Source: Methanoculleus horonobensis
GTDB taxonomy: Archaea > Halobacteriota > Methanomicrobia > Methanomicrobiales > Methanoculleaceae
DNA: 64,000 bases
Assembly (NCBI RefSeq): GCF_001602375.1
Contig: NZ_BCNY01000014.1
Span: 1 to 64,000 of the forward strand
Direction: 5' to 3'
Positions 34,335 through 44,081 of this stretch are shown in pieces (within the stretch, counting starts at the first letter, position 1; the number at the start of each line of letters is the position of its first letter). Both the position numbers and the translations under genes were made by a program. The notes below the pieces were generated by a model. It saw only the letters and a list, made by a program, of their open reading frames with translations. It had not been told where the DNA came from and made no database searches.

Positions 34335-35186
34335 TTAGAATACCCCCACCAGTTCGAGCAGCGCAATCGCGAAGATGCCGGTAACGGCGGATGCCACGGC
34401 GGCTGCGATGATCGCTCTCGGGAACCGCTTGAACTTGGGGTCGTGCGGCCCTTCGATCGTACCGGTGATGTTGTATGCCGCAAGCACGGCGTTCACGAGG
34501 AACATAGCGACCGCGAAGATGCCGGCAAGCGAGATTGCGACGGGCGCGATCTGCTCGACCGTGGCGTTCAGCAGTACGGGCAGCTGTGCCTGGTAGACGT
34601 CGAGGAGCTCGAGGTAGATGAGCGTTCCCCCAAGACCACCGAGTGCGCCGCCGATGACGCCGCCGATCCAGGAGATGAACGGGAGGCCGTGCCCCTCGGT
34701 ACCCTGGCTCTTGTACTCGGGGAAGGTGTCGCCCGTGATCGGGTCTTTTGCGACCTTACCGGACGCTGCCGGGATACCCATGCCGAAGATGTAGATGACG
34801 TTGACCATCGTACAGGTGATCGCCATCAGGAGACCGCCGCCGACCGCACCGCCCGCGAGGGCGACTGCGAGTCCGAACGGAGCGGCCCATGCGCCGCCGA
34901 AGAGTCCGGCAAGGCCGGCACCGGCCGCGAGCATCGCGACACCGGTCGCGATACCGGGCGACTGTCCCATTGCAGCGGGGGCACCGCCGACCGGGACGAA
35001 GTGGACGCCGAATGCGACCAGGACGCCGCCGATGATGATGCCGACGAGGGCAAGCACTCCGGCCATCTGTACGAGGTAGTAGGCGAGTCCGAGCGCGACG
35101 ATGATAAGAACGATGCTGAGGACGATACCCATTGCCGTCGGGGACTGGACGCCTCCCGTCTGTTTAGGTCCGCCGAGTGCGCTCAT
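34335..35186 (-). CDS. mtrD: Methyl-H4MPT:coenzyme M methyltransferase subunit D
   Basis: A 283-aa integral membrane subunit, very Gly/Ala-rich, with about six hydrophobic segments. The motif GVHFVPVGGAPAAMGQSPGI near residues 59-78 is conserved in the family. It overlaps mtrE by 4 nt. Confidence 0.95.
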   Translation of the reverse strand: MSALGGPKQTGGVQSPTAMGIVLSIVLIIVALGLAYYLVQMAGVLALVGIIIGGVLVAFGVHFVPVGGAPAAMGQSPGIATGVAMLAAGAGLAGLFGGAWAAPFGLAVALAGGAVGGGLLMAITCTMVNVIYIFGMGIPAASGKVAKDPITGDTFPEYKSQGTEGHGLPFISWIGGVIGGALGGLGGTLIYLELLDVYQAQLPVLLNATVEQIAPVAISLAGIFAVAMFLVNAVLAAYNITGTIEGPHDPKFKRFPRAIIAAAVASAVTGIFAIALLELVGVF

Positions 35187-36079
35187 GATGATGCCTCCTC
35201 AGGAGCCGTGTAGGGGCCGAAGTTCTTCCTTGCCCAGACCTCGATGTAGCGGTCGATGATGGCAAAGATCAGGATAACGACGATACCGACGATGATCGGT
35301 CCCCAGATGTTGAGTTCTTCGAAGACCACGGTACGCCAGAGTTCGAAGAAGACGATCAGGCCAAAGCAAATACCCGACGCGGGGCCGCCGAGTTTGGCGC
35401 TGAAGAAACCGTTGTCGAGCGAGTTCCGCTGGCCGGCCTCGGCGTAGCGGACAATGTTACCGGACGCAGAGATCGGAACGCCTGCTCCGAACTTCTGTTC
35501 CTGGTACTGCCGCTCCTTTCCGTAGAACGGGTTACCGGTTGCAGACCCAGCCGCACCGAGTGCGATACCCCAGACGAGCCCGAGAAGCGGGAGCGGGAAG
35601 GGGTGGCCGAGTGCGCTGATGATCAGGTGACACATCGCGACGGTGGTGAAGATCGCTACAAACGCGTGTGCCATGGTCACGGTCGTCATCGATTTCAGAA
35701 TATCGATGTAGACCGGCTGTCCAAACTTGGCGAGACTTGCAGTACGGCCGAGGTATGCGGTTGTCGCATACACGCCCTGCACGAAGACCGCGAGAGCGCT
35801 CCCAAGCACGATTGCAAGTATCGGGTTTATCTGCATCGCCATGAATGCCCAGGCAAGGCCTGCACCCAGAGCAACCCATAAGCCGTACGCGGGGGGTTCA
35901 CCAGCAACTGCTTTGTTAAAGATGCGGTGAATATATCCCATCTGCGGAGCCAGCTGAACCTGCGAGTTCGGGTCACCCTGTGATCCGATATCAGATTCAG
36001 TGTCTTCCGCAGCGCCGGCGACGGTTGCAAGAGCACCTGCCAATGCGGTAATGCCGATGCCAAATACGATCTCTTCCAT
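35183..36079 (-). CDS. mtrE: Methyl-H4MPT:coenzyme M methyltransferase subunit E
   Basis: A 298-aa integral membrane subunit, first gene of the mtrEDCBAF-(A-G)-H operon, with about six hydrophobic segments. It is recognised by QGDPNSQVQLAPQMGYIHRI and NKAVAGEPPAYGLW in the N-terminal third. It is thought to carry residues of the sodium path with MtrC and MtrD. A TATA box lies about 60 nt beyond the predicted transcription start region upstream. Confidence 0.95.
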   Translation of the reverse strand: MEEIVFGIGITALAGALATVAGAAEDTESDIGSQGDPNSQVQLAPQMGYIHRIFNKAVAGEPPAYGLWVALGAGLAWAFMAMQINPILAIVLGSALAVFVQGVYATTAYLGRTASLAKFGQPVYIDILKSMTTVTMAHAFVAIFTTVAMCHLIISALGHPFPLPLLGLVWGIALGAAGSATGNPFYGKERQYQEQKFGAGVPISASGNIVRYAEAGQRNSLDNGFFSAKLGGPASGICFGLIVFFELWRTVVFEELNIWGPIIVGIVVILIFAIIDRYIEVWARKNFGPYTAPEEASS

Positions 36080-36158
36080 TCAGCATCCTCCTCCAGTGCT
36101 CATGGCACCAGAGTATGAGTTCAAAACCTTTTTGGTTCATTTAACAGTTGTTTATGAC

Positions 36159-36175
36159 TTAATTAAAGGTTTCGA
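36159..36175 (-). promoter_or_regulatory. mtr operon promoter (BRE + TATA)
   Basis: The minus strand reads cgaaacc followed by tttaattaa, a good TFB-recognition element plus TATA box. The predicted start is near 36138, leaving a leader of about 60 nt before mtrE. The mcr operon ends just upstream, so mtr is a separate transcript. Confidence 0.6.
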
Positions 36176-36178
36176 AAA

Positions 36179-36197
36179 GTTGCGCCGATATCGCAAC
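36179..36197. promoter_or_regulatory. Inverted repeat just upstream of the mtr promoter
   Basis: A perfect 6-bp inverted repeat (gttgcg, 7-nt spacer, cgcaac) sits directly upstream of the mtr BRE. It could be an activator or regulator site; no protein can be named. Confidence 0.4.
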
Positions 36198-36252
36198 GAA
36201 ACGTAAAAAATCGCCCGGAATGTCTTTTTTAGGCATGTGGAGTTACGCTAGG

Positions 36253-36261
36253 AAAAAAAAA
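36253..36261 (-). terminator. T-run terminator after mcrA
   Basis: Nine A on the plus strand form a T9 run on the mcr strand, about 13 nt past the mcrA stop. Confidence 0.65.
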
Positions 36262-36273
36262 GTTGATTTGGGT

Positions 36274-37980
36274 TTACCGGGCCGGAATGATGAGCGAACG
36301 CTCGCCGGCGGGCATGAATTCGCGGATGGCACCCTTCGCGAACTCGCGACGGGGCTCGGCGAAGTCGAACTTCAGCGCGGGGTCGGCGAAGCAGATCTTC
36401 ACCCGCGGGTCGAAGCACCACGCGTCGCCGCGGCCGTAGTGGGCACCGCCGGTGATCGCGGCGTACTCGCCCTGGTGGCCGACGTTCATCGCGTAGTTCG
36501 GGTAGTTCGGGCCACGGACCTCGCCGATCGCGCCCTCGTCTCCACGGATGGAGAGGGAGTTCGCGGAACCGCACTGGTCCTGGAGGTCGTAGCCGAAGAA
36601 GCCGAGACGCGACCATCCGTCCTTGTGCAGGAGCATGCAGAGGTACCAGGCGTTCAGGCCGGCGTTGGAGTTTCCGGTTGCGATCGAGGCGGAGAGACCG
36701 GACGCAGCGGCAAGGACACCGGCACGCTGGGAACCGCCGAAGTGGTCCTCCATCATGGTCGGGTACTGCTCGTACTGCTCCATGCCGTTCAGGGCGACCT
36801 CGGTCGAGATGTCGTTGACGATGTCGTAGGTCGGCTTGACCTTGTCGTCTGCGCTCGGGTTCTTCCAGTCGACCTTGTACTTGTCCTTGATGTAGTCCAT
36901 ACCGTAGTAGGTGAACTCATCGAGGATGTTGTCGGTGTAGGCCGCGGTTGCGTACTGGGTGAATCCGACACCGCCGGACATGTAGGAGCCGAGCCAGATC
37001 TGGTCGAACAGCATGGTTCCGGCGCCGACGACCTCAAGGGAGGCCTTCGCGGGGTCGTTCGGGTACTTCCGGTTCGCCTGGACGATATCCGAGAAGAGAC
37101 CGAATCCGATACCACCGGGCTCGTTCGGGCCACGGGCACGCCGGGCGGGCAGGTGGGACGCCATCTGGATGACGCCTGCGTGCTTCGCGGCGTAGGAGAG
37201 GTCGGCGACGGCCGCTTCACCGGCGCACATACGGTAGGCACCGATGAAGGACATACCGATCTGCATCGCAGACCACCGGGAGGTCGTTCCACCGTCGCAG
37301 GTCCGGGAGACCGTGGTCGGGATGTGGATCGCCTGCCAGAGGGACTTCCCTACGGCTGCGGAGAGCGCTTCGGCCTGCTTTCCGGGGAAGAGCTTCTCGA
37401 CATCGAGGACGAACTGCGGCTCGAGGTCGTCGGCGAGTTCCTGGTCGCCGGTGAAGACCTTGACGTAACAGTCGTCGACGAGGCCGGGGTGAGTCTCGAC
37501 CATGTGCTCCTGAACGACGGCCGCACCGGGCATCGCGTGGTTCAGCACGTGGAGGTACTCGTTGATCGTCTCGGGGGTGACTTCCTTGCCGAGACGCTTC
37601 TGCAGCGTCTGGTGGGCGAGGTCCATGTTGACGATGACAGTCCTCCTGATATCGTCCCACATCTGCTGCATCGCAGCGTTGTTGACGAAGTGCAGGTCGT
37701 CACCCTCCACGAAGACGCCGGTGCCGGAGACCTCGTAGGTCATCAGCTGGCGCTGGCCGAGCGGGATACCGCCCAGGTGGCAGCGTACGGGGTCGTACAT
37801 GGAGATGCCGCGGTCCATCTCGACGGCACGGCTGGCCTTGACGAACTCCTCCTTGCGGGGAGACTGGTGGTAGCCGTTGAACTTGTAGAATTCAGTCGTC
37901 TCGGACTGGACGTCCTGGCCCTGGAACTTCTCCTTGAGGGATTTCAGGAAGAGCTTCTGGGTTCTCTCAATCTTTGCCAT
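36274..37980 (-). CDS. mcrA: Methyl-coenzyme M reductase subunit alpha
   Basis: A 568-aa alpha subunit of the methane-forming enzyme, which converts methyl-CoM + CoB-SH to CH4 + heterodisulfide. Active-site features are visible: KHAGV (His267, site of N-methylation in relatives) and the Arg-rich [11 protein letters not shown]. Also present are [14 protein letters not shown] with the catalytic Tyr343 and GGSQRA with Gln418. [11 protein letters not shown] holds the thioglycine position Gly463 and Cys470. Compared with the Methanothermobacter numbering I remember, there seems to be a small insertion between 343 and 418. Last gene of mcrBDCGA. Confidence 0.98.
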   Translation of the reverse strand: MAKIERTQKLFLKSLKEKFQGQDVQSETTEFYKFNGYHQSPRKEEFVKASRAVEMDRGISMYDPVRCHLGGIPLGQRQLMTYEVSGTGVFVEGDDLHFVNNAAMQQMWDDIRRTVIVNMDLAHQTLQKRLGKEVTPETINEYLHVLNHAMPGAAVVQEHMVETHPGLVDDCYVKVFTGDQELADDLEPQFVLDVEKLFPGKQAEALSAAVGKSLWQAIHIPTTVSRTCDGGTTSRWSAMQIGMSFIGAYRMCAGEAAVADLSYAAKHAGVIQMASHLPARRARGPNEPGGIGFGLFSDIVQANRKYPNDPAKASLEVVGAGTMLFDQIWLGSYMSGGVGFTQYATAAYTDNILDEFTYYGMDYIKDKYKVDWKNPSADDKVKPTYDIVNDISTEVALNGMEQYEQYPTMMEDHFGGSQRAGVLAAASGLSASIATGNSNAGLNAWYLCMLLHKDGWSRLGFFGYDLQDQCGSANSLSIRGDEGAIGEVRGPNYPNYAMNVGHQGEYAAITGGAHYGRGDAWCFDPRVKICFADPALKFDFAEPRREFAKGAIREFMPAGERSLIIPAR

Positions 37981-37985
37981 TGGAA

Positions 37986-38750
37986 TCAGGCCTCCTTGGG
38001 TAGGAACCCGTATTTTGTTCTCAGCGTGTGGATCCGCTGGACGTACTCGATGTACTCCTTGTCGTCACGGTAGGCAGTGCCGCCGAGCGAGTGGAAGATC
38101 GTCGTGTGCGCCTTGAGCCACTTCTCGTCGAGCGGCTTGCCGATGGCAACCGCACGGTCGAGAGGCTCGCCGATCTGGTTCTTGACGTAGCGGACGATGC
38201 CGTCTTCGCCAAGGACGCTCCTCTGGAGCATATCGAACATCATGCCGTTCTCGGCAAGACGGAGCGAGTGGCCGTGCACGGTCGCGCCGCGGATGCCGGT
38301 GCGGGCCGGGTCGAGGAGTTCGGTCTCGACGAGTTCCTTGGAATACTTCTCGAGGTCGCGCTCGCGGCACTCGACGATCTGACGGCCGGAGAGCGTACCG
38401 GGGTCGATACCGCGGAAGCGGTAGCACTCGGTGTAGGTCCGCTGGTAGGGGTGGCAGGGGGCAAAGAACATAGAGTCCGCAAACTGGATGTAGCGGACAC
38501 GGTCGCCTGCCTTCGCACCCTCCGTCGGGGTTACGATCTTCCTGATGGGGCAGTCGGGCTCCTGCTGCTCGGCGAGCGGCGGGTGGGCCGTCGGATAGGC
38601 GGCTCCCGGGGCCCTGTGGCCGAGGACCAGCACGATGTCCTCATCAGTTACGTCACGCATCTTCTCAAGCTTCTGGTTGGGGTCCATCTGCTTGCGCCGG
38701 TTTGCGGCGACATTGGATGTACCCGGTCCGTATTGGGGCTTGTATGCCAT
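37986..38750 (-). CDS. mcrG: Methyl-coenzyme M reductase subunit gamma
   Basis: A 254-aa gamma subunit of the alpha2-beta2-gamma2 enzyme. It opens [20 protein letters not shown] and contains [20 protein letters not shown]. The ATG at 38750 follows aatgaggtga; an in-frame start 7 codons earlier overlaps mcrC and is not conserved. Confidence 0.97.
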   Translation of the reverse strand: MAYKPQYGPGTSNVAANRRKQMDPNQKLEKMRDVTDEDIVLVLGHRAPGAAYPTAHPPLAEQQEPDCPIRKIVTPTEGAKAGDRVRYIQFADSMFFAPCHPYQRTYTECYRFRGIDPGTLSGRQIVECRERDLEKYSKELVETELLDPARTGIRGATVHGHSLRLAENGMMFDMLQRSVLGEDGIVRYVKNQIGEPLDRAVAIGKPLDEKWLKAHTTIFHSLGGTAYRDDKEYIEYVQRIHTLRTKYGFLPKEA

Positions 38751-38767
38751 GTTTTCTTTCACCTCAT

Positions 38768-39391
38768 TCATGTTGGGCTTTTTAGCACTTTCATAACGGC
38801 ACGAATGACCTCTGCCAATTTTTCCCTGCCCGGTGTCTGACCCCGTGTCACGCCGCTGACGATATCCATCACGATGCCTTTCGTCTTCGTCCGGTCGGGC
38901 GGCGGCATAACCACTGCGGTCCTGATCCCCTCTTTTGCGAGATCCTCGAAGTCGATCGGTACCTGGGATACGACGATGGCCTTGATGCCTGCGTGCTCAA
39001 GGATGAACCGGACTTTCTGCACGACATGGGAGCGGACGTTCCCATGATGCAGGATGGCTACCTTGTGCTGCTCGATCTGGGCGATCTCTTTCTCCGTCAG
39101 CCCGAAATAGGCTCCGAGCACGTGACCCGCGACGGGCGAATCCGCCGGAACCCCGCTTCCTGCGTTGAGGACGAGCGTGGTCACGGAGAACTCCGCCCCC
39201 TCCCTCCGGAGACCGGAGGTGATGTCGCAGACCGGTTTTGTTACGTGTCTGCGGCCGGGGGACATTCCAATCACGATCACATCGGGAGACCTGGTCTCGG
39301 AGATGGTGCCCCGCTGGGCAAGACCGCCTCCTTTACCCATTCCCATGCTCTCGCGGCAATCGACAACCTGAGTTACTCTTCCGATTGGCAT
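38768..39391 (-). CDS. mcrC: Methyl-coenzyme M reductase operon protein C
   Basis: A 207-aa accessory protein reported in other methanogens to belong to the ATP-dependent MCR activation complex. It has QVVDCRESMGMGKGGGLAQR near the start and PPPDRTKTKGIVMDIVSGVT near the end. Its presence marks this as the mcr operon and not the mrt isoenzyme operon, which usually lacks C. Confidence 0.93.
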   Translation of the reverse strand: MPIGRVTQVVDCRESMGMGKGGGLAQRGTISETRSPDVIVIGMSPGRRHVTKPVCDITSGLRREGAEFSVTTLVLNAGSGVPADSPVAGHVLGAYFGLTEKEIAQIEQHKVAILHHGNVRSHVVQKVRFILEHAGIKAIVVSQVPIDFEDLAKEGIRTAVVMPPPDRTKTKGIVMDIVSGVTRGQTPGREKLAEVIRAVMKVLKSPT

Positions 39392-39392
39392 C

Positions 39393-39869
39393 TCACTTGT
39401 TTCCCTGAATGATAACGGGACCGCCTTTCTTCCTTGGATCGACGAGCCCGAGAATTTCTCTGTCGGCGTCAGGTCCGTATTTCGCGTAGTCGGACACCGT
39501 CGGTGTGGTCTTCATGAACCGCCCCTTCTGGACGGCGCAGGAGAAGTCCTTGTTGGCAAAGACCTCGTCGACCGCTTCCTCGATGGCCGGGATGTACGAC
39601 TCGTCCTCGAGTTCCAGGATAACAGTTCCTACCTGTACCTCGAGCTGGACGTCCTGGTCTCCGACACGGATGACCTTGCGGTCCGGGTGGGGGTTGGGTT
39701 TCCCCCGTGCCGGGCCGTAGGGAACGGTGGCGGGAAGATTCTGCCCGGTAAGAGACATCCGGAGAATCCCGCCGATCTGAACAAGTCTGTTCAGAAGTTG
39801 TTCCACCGTATCGGGTCTGAGGAATCGCGCAGAAACGATTCGAACCTGAGGGTATATGGCTTCGGTCAT
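39393..39869 (-). CDS. mcrD: Methyl-coenzyme M reductase operon protein D
   Basis: A 158-aa accessory protein thought to help MCR maturation. The conserved core is VRIVSARFLRPDTVEQLLNR and PYGPARGKPNPHPDRKVI. The ATG at 39869 is the family start; an upstream in-frame extension would overlap mcrB. One base separates it from mcrC. Confidence 0.92.
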   Translation of the reverse strand: MTEAIYPQVRIVSARFLRPDTVEQLLNRLVQIGGILRMSLTGQNLPATVPYGPARGKPNPHPDRKVIRVGDQDVQLEVQVGTVILELEDESYIPAIEEAVDEVFANKDFSCAVQKGRFMKTTPTVSDYAKYGPDADREILGLVDPRKKGGPVIIQGNK

Positions 39870-39885
39870 TGGTATCCTTGTGTTA

Positions 39886-41190
39886 TTACACACCCTTTGC
39901 GATCTGCTGTATCGGCTTGTTGAAGACGTCAACCTGGCCGAAGGTGTCGCCGTAGACCTTGGATGTGCTCTCCGGCGAGAACATCTGCGTTCCGGCATCG
40001 AGTGCCGCCGCAGCGACCACGCACGGGATAGCCACGCCTGCGGCGTGCCTGGTCACGACGTGGTTGCCGTTGAAGATACCGGGGCCGCCGCCACCATAGA
40101 TCGAGTGGCTGAAGAACGAGAACCCGACGGCGGTACCCATGACACGGCCGTAGTCACAGCCGGGGAGGCCGGTCTCGTGCTCGAGCAGGTCGTTGAAGTA
40201 CAGGAGCGTCGAGGAGACTGCCTGGGCGAACCGTCCGGCACCGCAGTTGACCATGGTGGCTGCCATGGTTCCCGCAGCGGCGTAGGCGTTCCAGAGCATC
40301 GGGTCCTTCGTGTCGTAGAACTGGAAGTACCCGCCCTTCTTGCCCGGCGTGATGACCTTGTCCTCGATGGCGCGCTCGACCAGGCTCTGGACGACCGTAC
40401 CGATGGTGCCGGAAGCACCGTTCTTCTTGACGAGGTCATAGACCAGGTTGTTCGCGTTCAAGCCCTGGTAAGCGTAAGTGAGCAACTGGGCACGCTCGAA
40501 CGGTCCGATAGCGTTACCCATCTCAAACATTCCTGCCTGCTCGAAGGTGGACGAGAGTGCGGCACCCTGCATCGCGTTCTTGCCGGTGATCATCACGGCG
40601 TGGTTGACCGGGATGTTCCGCAGCGCGTAGCCGAGGCCTTCGTTGTTCTGGGGGATCGACAGAATGGACGTGACGTTGGCACCGGTAAGGTCCATCGTGT
40701 GCGGGTAGGAACCCCAGACTGCCGCCTTGACCATCGCTGCGTCGAACGCCCCGATGTCGAACTGCTCGACGAGCGAGAAGGTGGTCGCGGATGCCACCGC
40801 GGTGATCGCGGCGTCGTAGGTGGATGCAGCCTCGAGACGGGCCTTGGGAGCCTCGACGAGGATGAGCTTGCCACCGCCGAACTCGCGGATGTTGGTGTCG
40901 TCACCCTCCTCGACCTGGACCATCTCCTTGATCTTGGCGATGATGGCATCCTTGTTGCCGATGATGTCGAGGTTCATCTCACGCCCGAGAACATATCCCT
41001 TGGCTACCTTTCCGGTCTTCAGGCCTTCCTGAATTCCGCCCAGGTTGACTGCAATCGTCCTCTTGGTGAGGTCGATGAGTTTCCTGGTCGCCGGGTTGAC
41101 CAGCGGGCTGATCTTCTCGAGCGGTACACCACTCTTCAACTGCTTGCCTGCATCATCGTACAGGTCAATAGTTTCCTTGTATTTTGCCAT
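39886..41190 (-). CDS. mcrB: Methyl-coenzyme M reductase subunit beta
   Basis: A 434-aa beta subunit, first gene of the operon. It is identified by the conserved SHSIYGGGGPGIFNGNHVVT near residue 355 and by AALDAGTQMFSPE near the C-terminus. The ATG is preceded by a strong Shine-Dalgarno (taatggagg). Confidence 0.97.
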   Translation of the reverse strand: MAKYKETIDLYDDAGKQLKSGVPLEKISPLVNPATRKLIDLTKRTIAVNLGGIQEGLKTGKVAKGYVLGREMNLDIIGNKDAIIAKIKEMVQVEEGDDTNIREFGGGKLILVEAPKARLEAASTYDAAITAVASATTFSLVEQFDIGAFDAAMVKAAVWGSYPHTMDLTGANVTSILSIPQNNEGLGYALRNIPVNHAVMITGKNAMQGAALSSTFEQAGMFEMGNAIGPFERAQLLTYAYQGLNANNLVYDLVKKNGASGTIGTVVQSLVERAIEDKVITPGKKGGYFQFYDTKDPMLWNAYAAAGTMAATMVNCGAGRFAQAVSSTLLYFNDLLEHETGLPGCDYGRVMGTAVGFSFFSHSIYGGGGPGIFNGNHVVTRHAAGVAIPCVVAAAALDAGTQMFSPESTSKVYGDTFGQVDVFNKPIQQIAKGV

Positions 41191-41323
41191 AATTTTCCTC
41201 CATTACCCTCTTTAAGTGCATACAATCCGTGAGTGTGAAATGAACGCTAAAAGCATCGCTGACTGTGGCTGATGGTGACTACTGCACGTCCTCGTGGGAC
41301 AAAATGATAGTAACCTTCTCTGA

Positions 41324-41332
41324 TGATATAAG
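41324..41332 (-). promoter_or_regulatory. mcr operon TATA box (proximal)
   Basis: The minus strand reads gcttatatc. It predicts a start near 41302 and a leader of about 110 nt before mcrB. A second TATA-like run (gatatatatttg on the minus strand, about 41356-41370) could give a longer transcript. Confidence 0.5.
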
Positions 41333-41538
41333 CATTGCTATTTATGTCTATGAACAAATATATATCGCGAGTCCGATATTAAATATCTGCTGGAAAATTG
41401 TCGATTGCGGGGAATTGTAAACGTATCTCGCCTCGCCTGCCGTAGCATGAAAATGGTAAAAAGTTGTTATTTCGTGCTACGCTTTTCATACCGATCGCAT
41501 CCGCTCTCCGACGATCGATACACCGTATATGTGGTCGC

Positions 41539-41545
41539 AAAAAAA
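41539..41545 (-). terminator. T-run terminator after fwdC
   Basis: Seven A on the plus strand give T7 on the fwd strand, about 8 nt beyond the fwdC stop. It ends the long fwd-hdr operon before the mcr promoter. Confidence 0.65.
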
Positions 41546-41552
41546 GAGGGTT

Positions 41553-42359
41553 TCAGGCCTCGATCCGCTGGTAGAGTTTAGCGTAAATTGTCTGGCCCTT
41601 TCTCTTTCGGTGGCGCTCTCCGAGATCGCCCTCGTAGAGAGCGAACCGTCCTTTGATGCCGTCCATATCGACGTCGACATCCTCGCGGTATGCAAACCCG
41701 GGCATCATGACATCGATCTTGCCGAGGACATAGATCTCGCCTTCCACCATCTGGCCGCCGAGACGGCTCTTTGCATTGCCCTTGATGATGATCTTTCCAC
41801 CCTCGGCATGGGTGGCGACATGGACGTCGACGTCGCCGCCGATGACGATCTCGCCGCCGTTCATGAAGGTGGCAAGGTCGCTCCCGGCATTGCCGGTGAC
41901 GGTGATCTTGCCGCCCTGCATGCCACGCCAGTCGCCGCGGTATGCGGCGCCGAGGTAGTTGCCGGCGTTGCCGTTGATGACAAGCTCGCCGCCCTTCATG
42001 CCGGTTCCGGCAAAGGCATCGACGTTCCCGTTCACCGTGATCTTGCCGCCCTGCATCCATGCCCCGACGTACATATCGGCGTTGCTGTTGACGACGATCT
42101 CGCCGCCGTTCATCTTCATGCCGATGTACTTGACCCGGGACAGGTCGCCGTTGACGACGATCTTCGTCTCCTCGGGCGTTGCTCCGGCGTTGCCGGAGAC
42201 CTCGAAGAAGTCCCCGAGCCGGTGCTCGTCCCTGCCGACGTAGACGGGGAGGTCGGCGATCTCTTCGGCCTTCTTCCCGGCAAACGCGTCGGGGACAATG
42301 CTGTCGGCCTCGAGGTAGAGATCGGGCTGGTTCTTTATGGTGACTGTAACGGTTTCCAT
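41553..42359 (-). CDS. fwdC: Formylmethanofuran dehydrogenase subunit C
   Basis: A 268-aa subunit with the repeating beta-helix of the glutamate synthase GXGXG family. Successive turns are NGGEIVVNSNADMYVGAWM, QGGKITVNGNVDAFAGTGM and KGGELVINGNAGNYLGAAY. It scaffolds the A and B subunits. Last gene of the operon; it follows fwdA by 12 nt. Confidence 0.95.
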   Translation of the reverse strand: METVTVTIKNQPDLYLEADSIVPDAFAGKKAEEIADLPVYVGRDEHRLGDFFEVSGNAGATPEETKIVVNGDLSRVKYIGMKMNGGEIVVNSNADMYVGAWMQGGKITVNGNVDAFAGTGMKGGELVINGNAGNYLGAAYRGDWRGMQGGKITVTGNAGSDLATFMNGGEIVIGGDVDVHVATHAEGGKIIIKGNAKSRLGGQMVEGEIYVLGKIDVMMPGFAYREDVDVDMDGIKGRFALYEGDLGERHRKRKGQTIYAKLYQRIEA

Positions 42360-42371
42360 CCTTATCTCTCC

Positions 42372-44078
42372 TCACTCGGTAGCATCAACCTCGATGACAT
42401 ACGGGTTCGGGAGGTAGTGCCCGGAAACCTCGTAGTTGTTCAGGGTGACGGTGTAGTAGCGGAGGAACTTCTCCTTGACGTCACGCATCACCTGCGGGTT
42501 CTCGTTGACCTTTGCGTTCACCCAGAGCGTCCGCTTGTTGCCGTTGCTGGCGATCTCGTGGTCGCGGACGACCTGGACACCGGCCTTGAAGAGGTGCTCT
42601 GCGTTCAGGAATGCCTTCTCGATATCGTCGGGCGCGTAAGGCTCGTTCGGGTTGAAGTCGAAGACCGCAACATCTGCTTCGAGGCCGGGGGCAAGCCCGC
42701 CGTACATGTGTGAGAGACCGAGCGACTTCGCGGGTCCTGCCCGGGTCATCTGCGCGATCTCGTAGAGGTCGAGTTCGCGGTCGATGCCGGCGAGGTTGGT
42801 CGCGTCGATGACCTTGTCCTTATGCTTGAAAGCGTCGAACTGCTGCTCCCGTGCTTCCTGGCTCATCAGCCACTTCATGACCCGCGGGTAGCGGATGAAC
42901 GGTCCGGCGTTCGGGTGGTCGGTGGTGATGAAGATCCGCATGGGGTCCTTCGCAAGCAGTCCGAGTTCGAGGCCGATAGCCCACTGGATGGCGCAGACCT
43001 TGATGTTCGGGCTGTAGACATAGGGCACGACACCCGAGCCGGTCTCGAGTTCCACATCGGCGTTCGCCCACTTCAGGTGGTTCAGCTCGGTGAGGTGGTG
43101 CTCGAACGGCCCGTCGGCGGTCATGGTCGTGGTCTCGTCGAGCGTCACCTGACCCATGTCGATGGTGATGTTGTCGTGCGAGTTCACGTAGTCCATGATC
43201 TCCGTCGCCTTCGACTCCACGTTCGCCCAGGAGTCGCCTCCGTAGGAATGGAACTGGACGTGGGTGTGGTGCATCACCTGGTCGCGGCCGAACTTGCTGT
43301 TCGGCTTGATACCCTCGGAGAGTTTGAACGAGTCGAGCGTCGTCGTGTAGTTGCCGGGGTTCCCGAGGTTGTTCGCGTGCATGTGCATCGAGTGCGGGAG
43401 ACCGAGGTACTCGTTCGCCTCGATGAGGCCCTTGATGATCTGGGCCGGGGTGATGTCGAAGTAGGGAACCGGGTCGTGAACATTCTCGCAGTTCAGGCCC
43501 CAGGCCCAGGCTTCCGTGCCGCCGGGGTTGACGACCTTGACTGCGTAGCCCTTCGTGGCGCGAAGCAGCCAGGCGATGTAAGCGGCGGTGTTCTCGATCT
43601 CGTGGTTCTTCAGGTACTCGAGGACGAACCAGTTGTTCCCGAAGACCGGGTAGGCACCCTGGTCGAGGATCGGCGTGTCACGCATCTCCTCGTGGGTGTG
43701 CCGGGCGTAGAGCGGCGGCATGGCCGCTTCCATCACGGTCGTGTAGCCCATGTGGGCGTAGTTGTAGCCGGTCCGGATCGTCGTCGGGACTGAGAACCCG
43801 CCCTGCATCCGCTCGATGCCGTGTCCGGCCGTGCAGTTGAAGAGTTTGTCTTCGGGGCGGAAGTTCCTGCCTACATTCACCTTCGGGCCGGCAACATGGG
43901 CGTGGATATCGACACCGCCGGCCATGACGGTCTTGCCGGTCGCATCGATGACCTTCGGGTTGCTGAGAGCCGTCGTCTCGACGATCTTGCCGTCCTTGAT
44001 GGCGATGTCGGCCTTATCGCCCTTGATCCCGAGAACCGGGTCGAAGACGAGTCCGTTCTTGATAAGATACTCTGCCAT
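42372..44078 (-). CDS. fwdA: Formylmethanofuran dehydrogenase subunit A
   Basis: A 568-aa amidohydrolase-fold subunit that condenses formate, made by FwdB from CO2, with methanofuran at a binuclear metal centre. The metal-binding motif is in GGVDIHAHVAGPKVNVGRNF; further ligand histidines lie in SMHMHANNLG and VMHHTHVQFHSYGG. It lies 3 nt after fwdB. Confidence 0.96.
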   Translation of the reverse strand: MAEYLIKNGLVFDPVLGIKGDKADIAIKDGKIVETTALSNPKVIDATGKTVMAGGVDIHAHVAGPKVNVGRNFRPEDKLFNCTAGHGIERMQGGFSVPTTIRTGYNYAHMGYTTVMEAAMPPLYARHTHEEMRDTPILDQGAYPVFGNNWFVLEYLKNHEIENTAAYIAWLLRATKGYAVKVVNPGGTEAWAWGLNCENVHDPVPYFDITPAQIIKGLIEANEYLGLPHSMHMHANNLGNPGNYTTTLDSFKLSEGIKPNSKFGRDQVMHHTHVQFHSYGGDSWANVESKATEIMDYVNSHDNITIDMGQVTLDETTTMTADGPFEHHLTELNHLKWANADVELETGSGVVPYVYSPNIKVCAIQWAIGLELGLLAKDPMRIFITTDHPNAGPFIRYPRVMKWLMSQEAREQQFDAFKHKDKVIDATNLAGIDRELDLYEIAQMTRAGPAKSLGLSHMYGGLAPGLEADVAVFDFNPNEPYAPDDIEKAFLNAEHLFKAGVQVVRDHEIASNGNKRTLWVNAKVNENPQVMRDVKEKFLRYYTVTLNNYEVSGHYLPNPYVIEVDATE

Positions 44079-44081
44079 CGG

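Larger units (their letters stand above)
41191..41552. other. mcr upstream region between fwdC and mcrB
   Basis: This 362-nt gap holds the fwdC terminator at its far end, an AT-rich stretch around 41320-41390 and the mcr leader. No gene is seen. Two TATA-like sites exist on the minus strand, at 41324-41332 and at about 41356-41370. Confidence 0.7.

Noticed and set aside
36274-41190. mrt (MCR II) isoenzyme operon
   Set aside because: The order B-D-C-G-A with mcrC present is that of mcr; mrt operons lack C.
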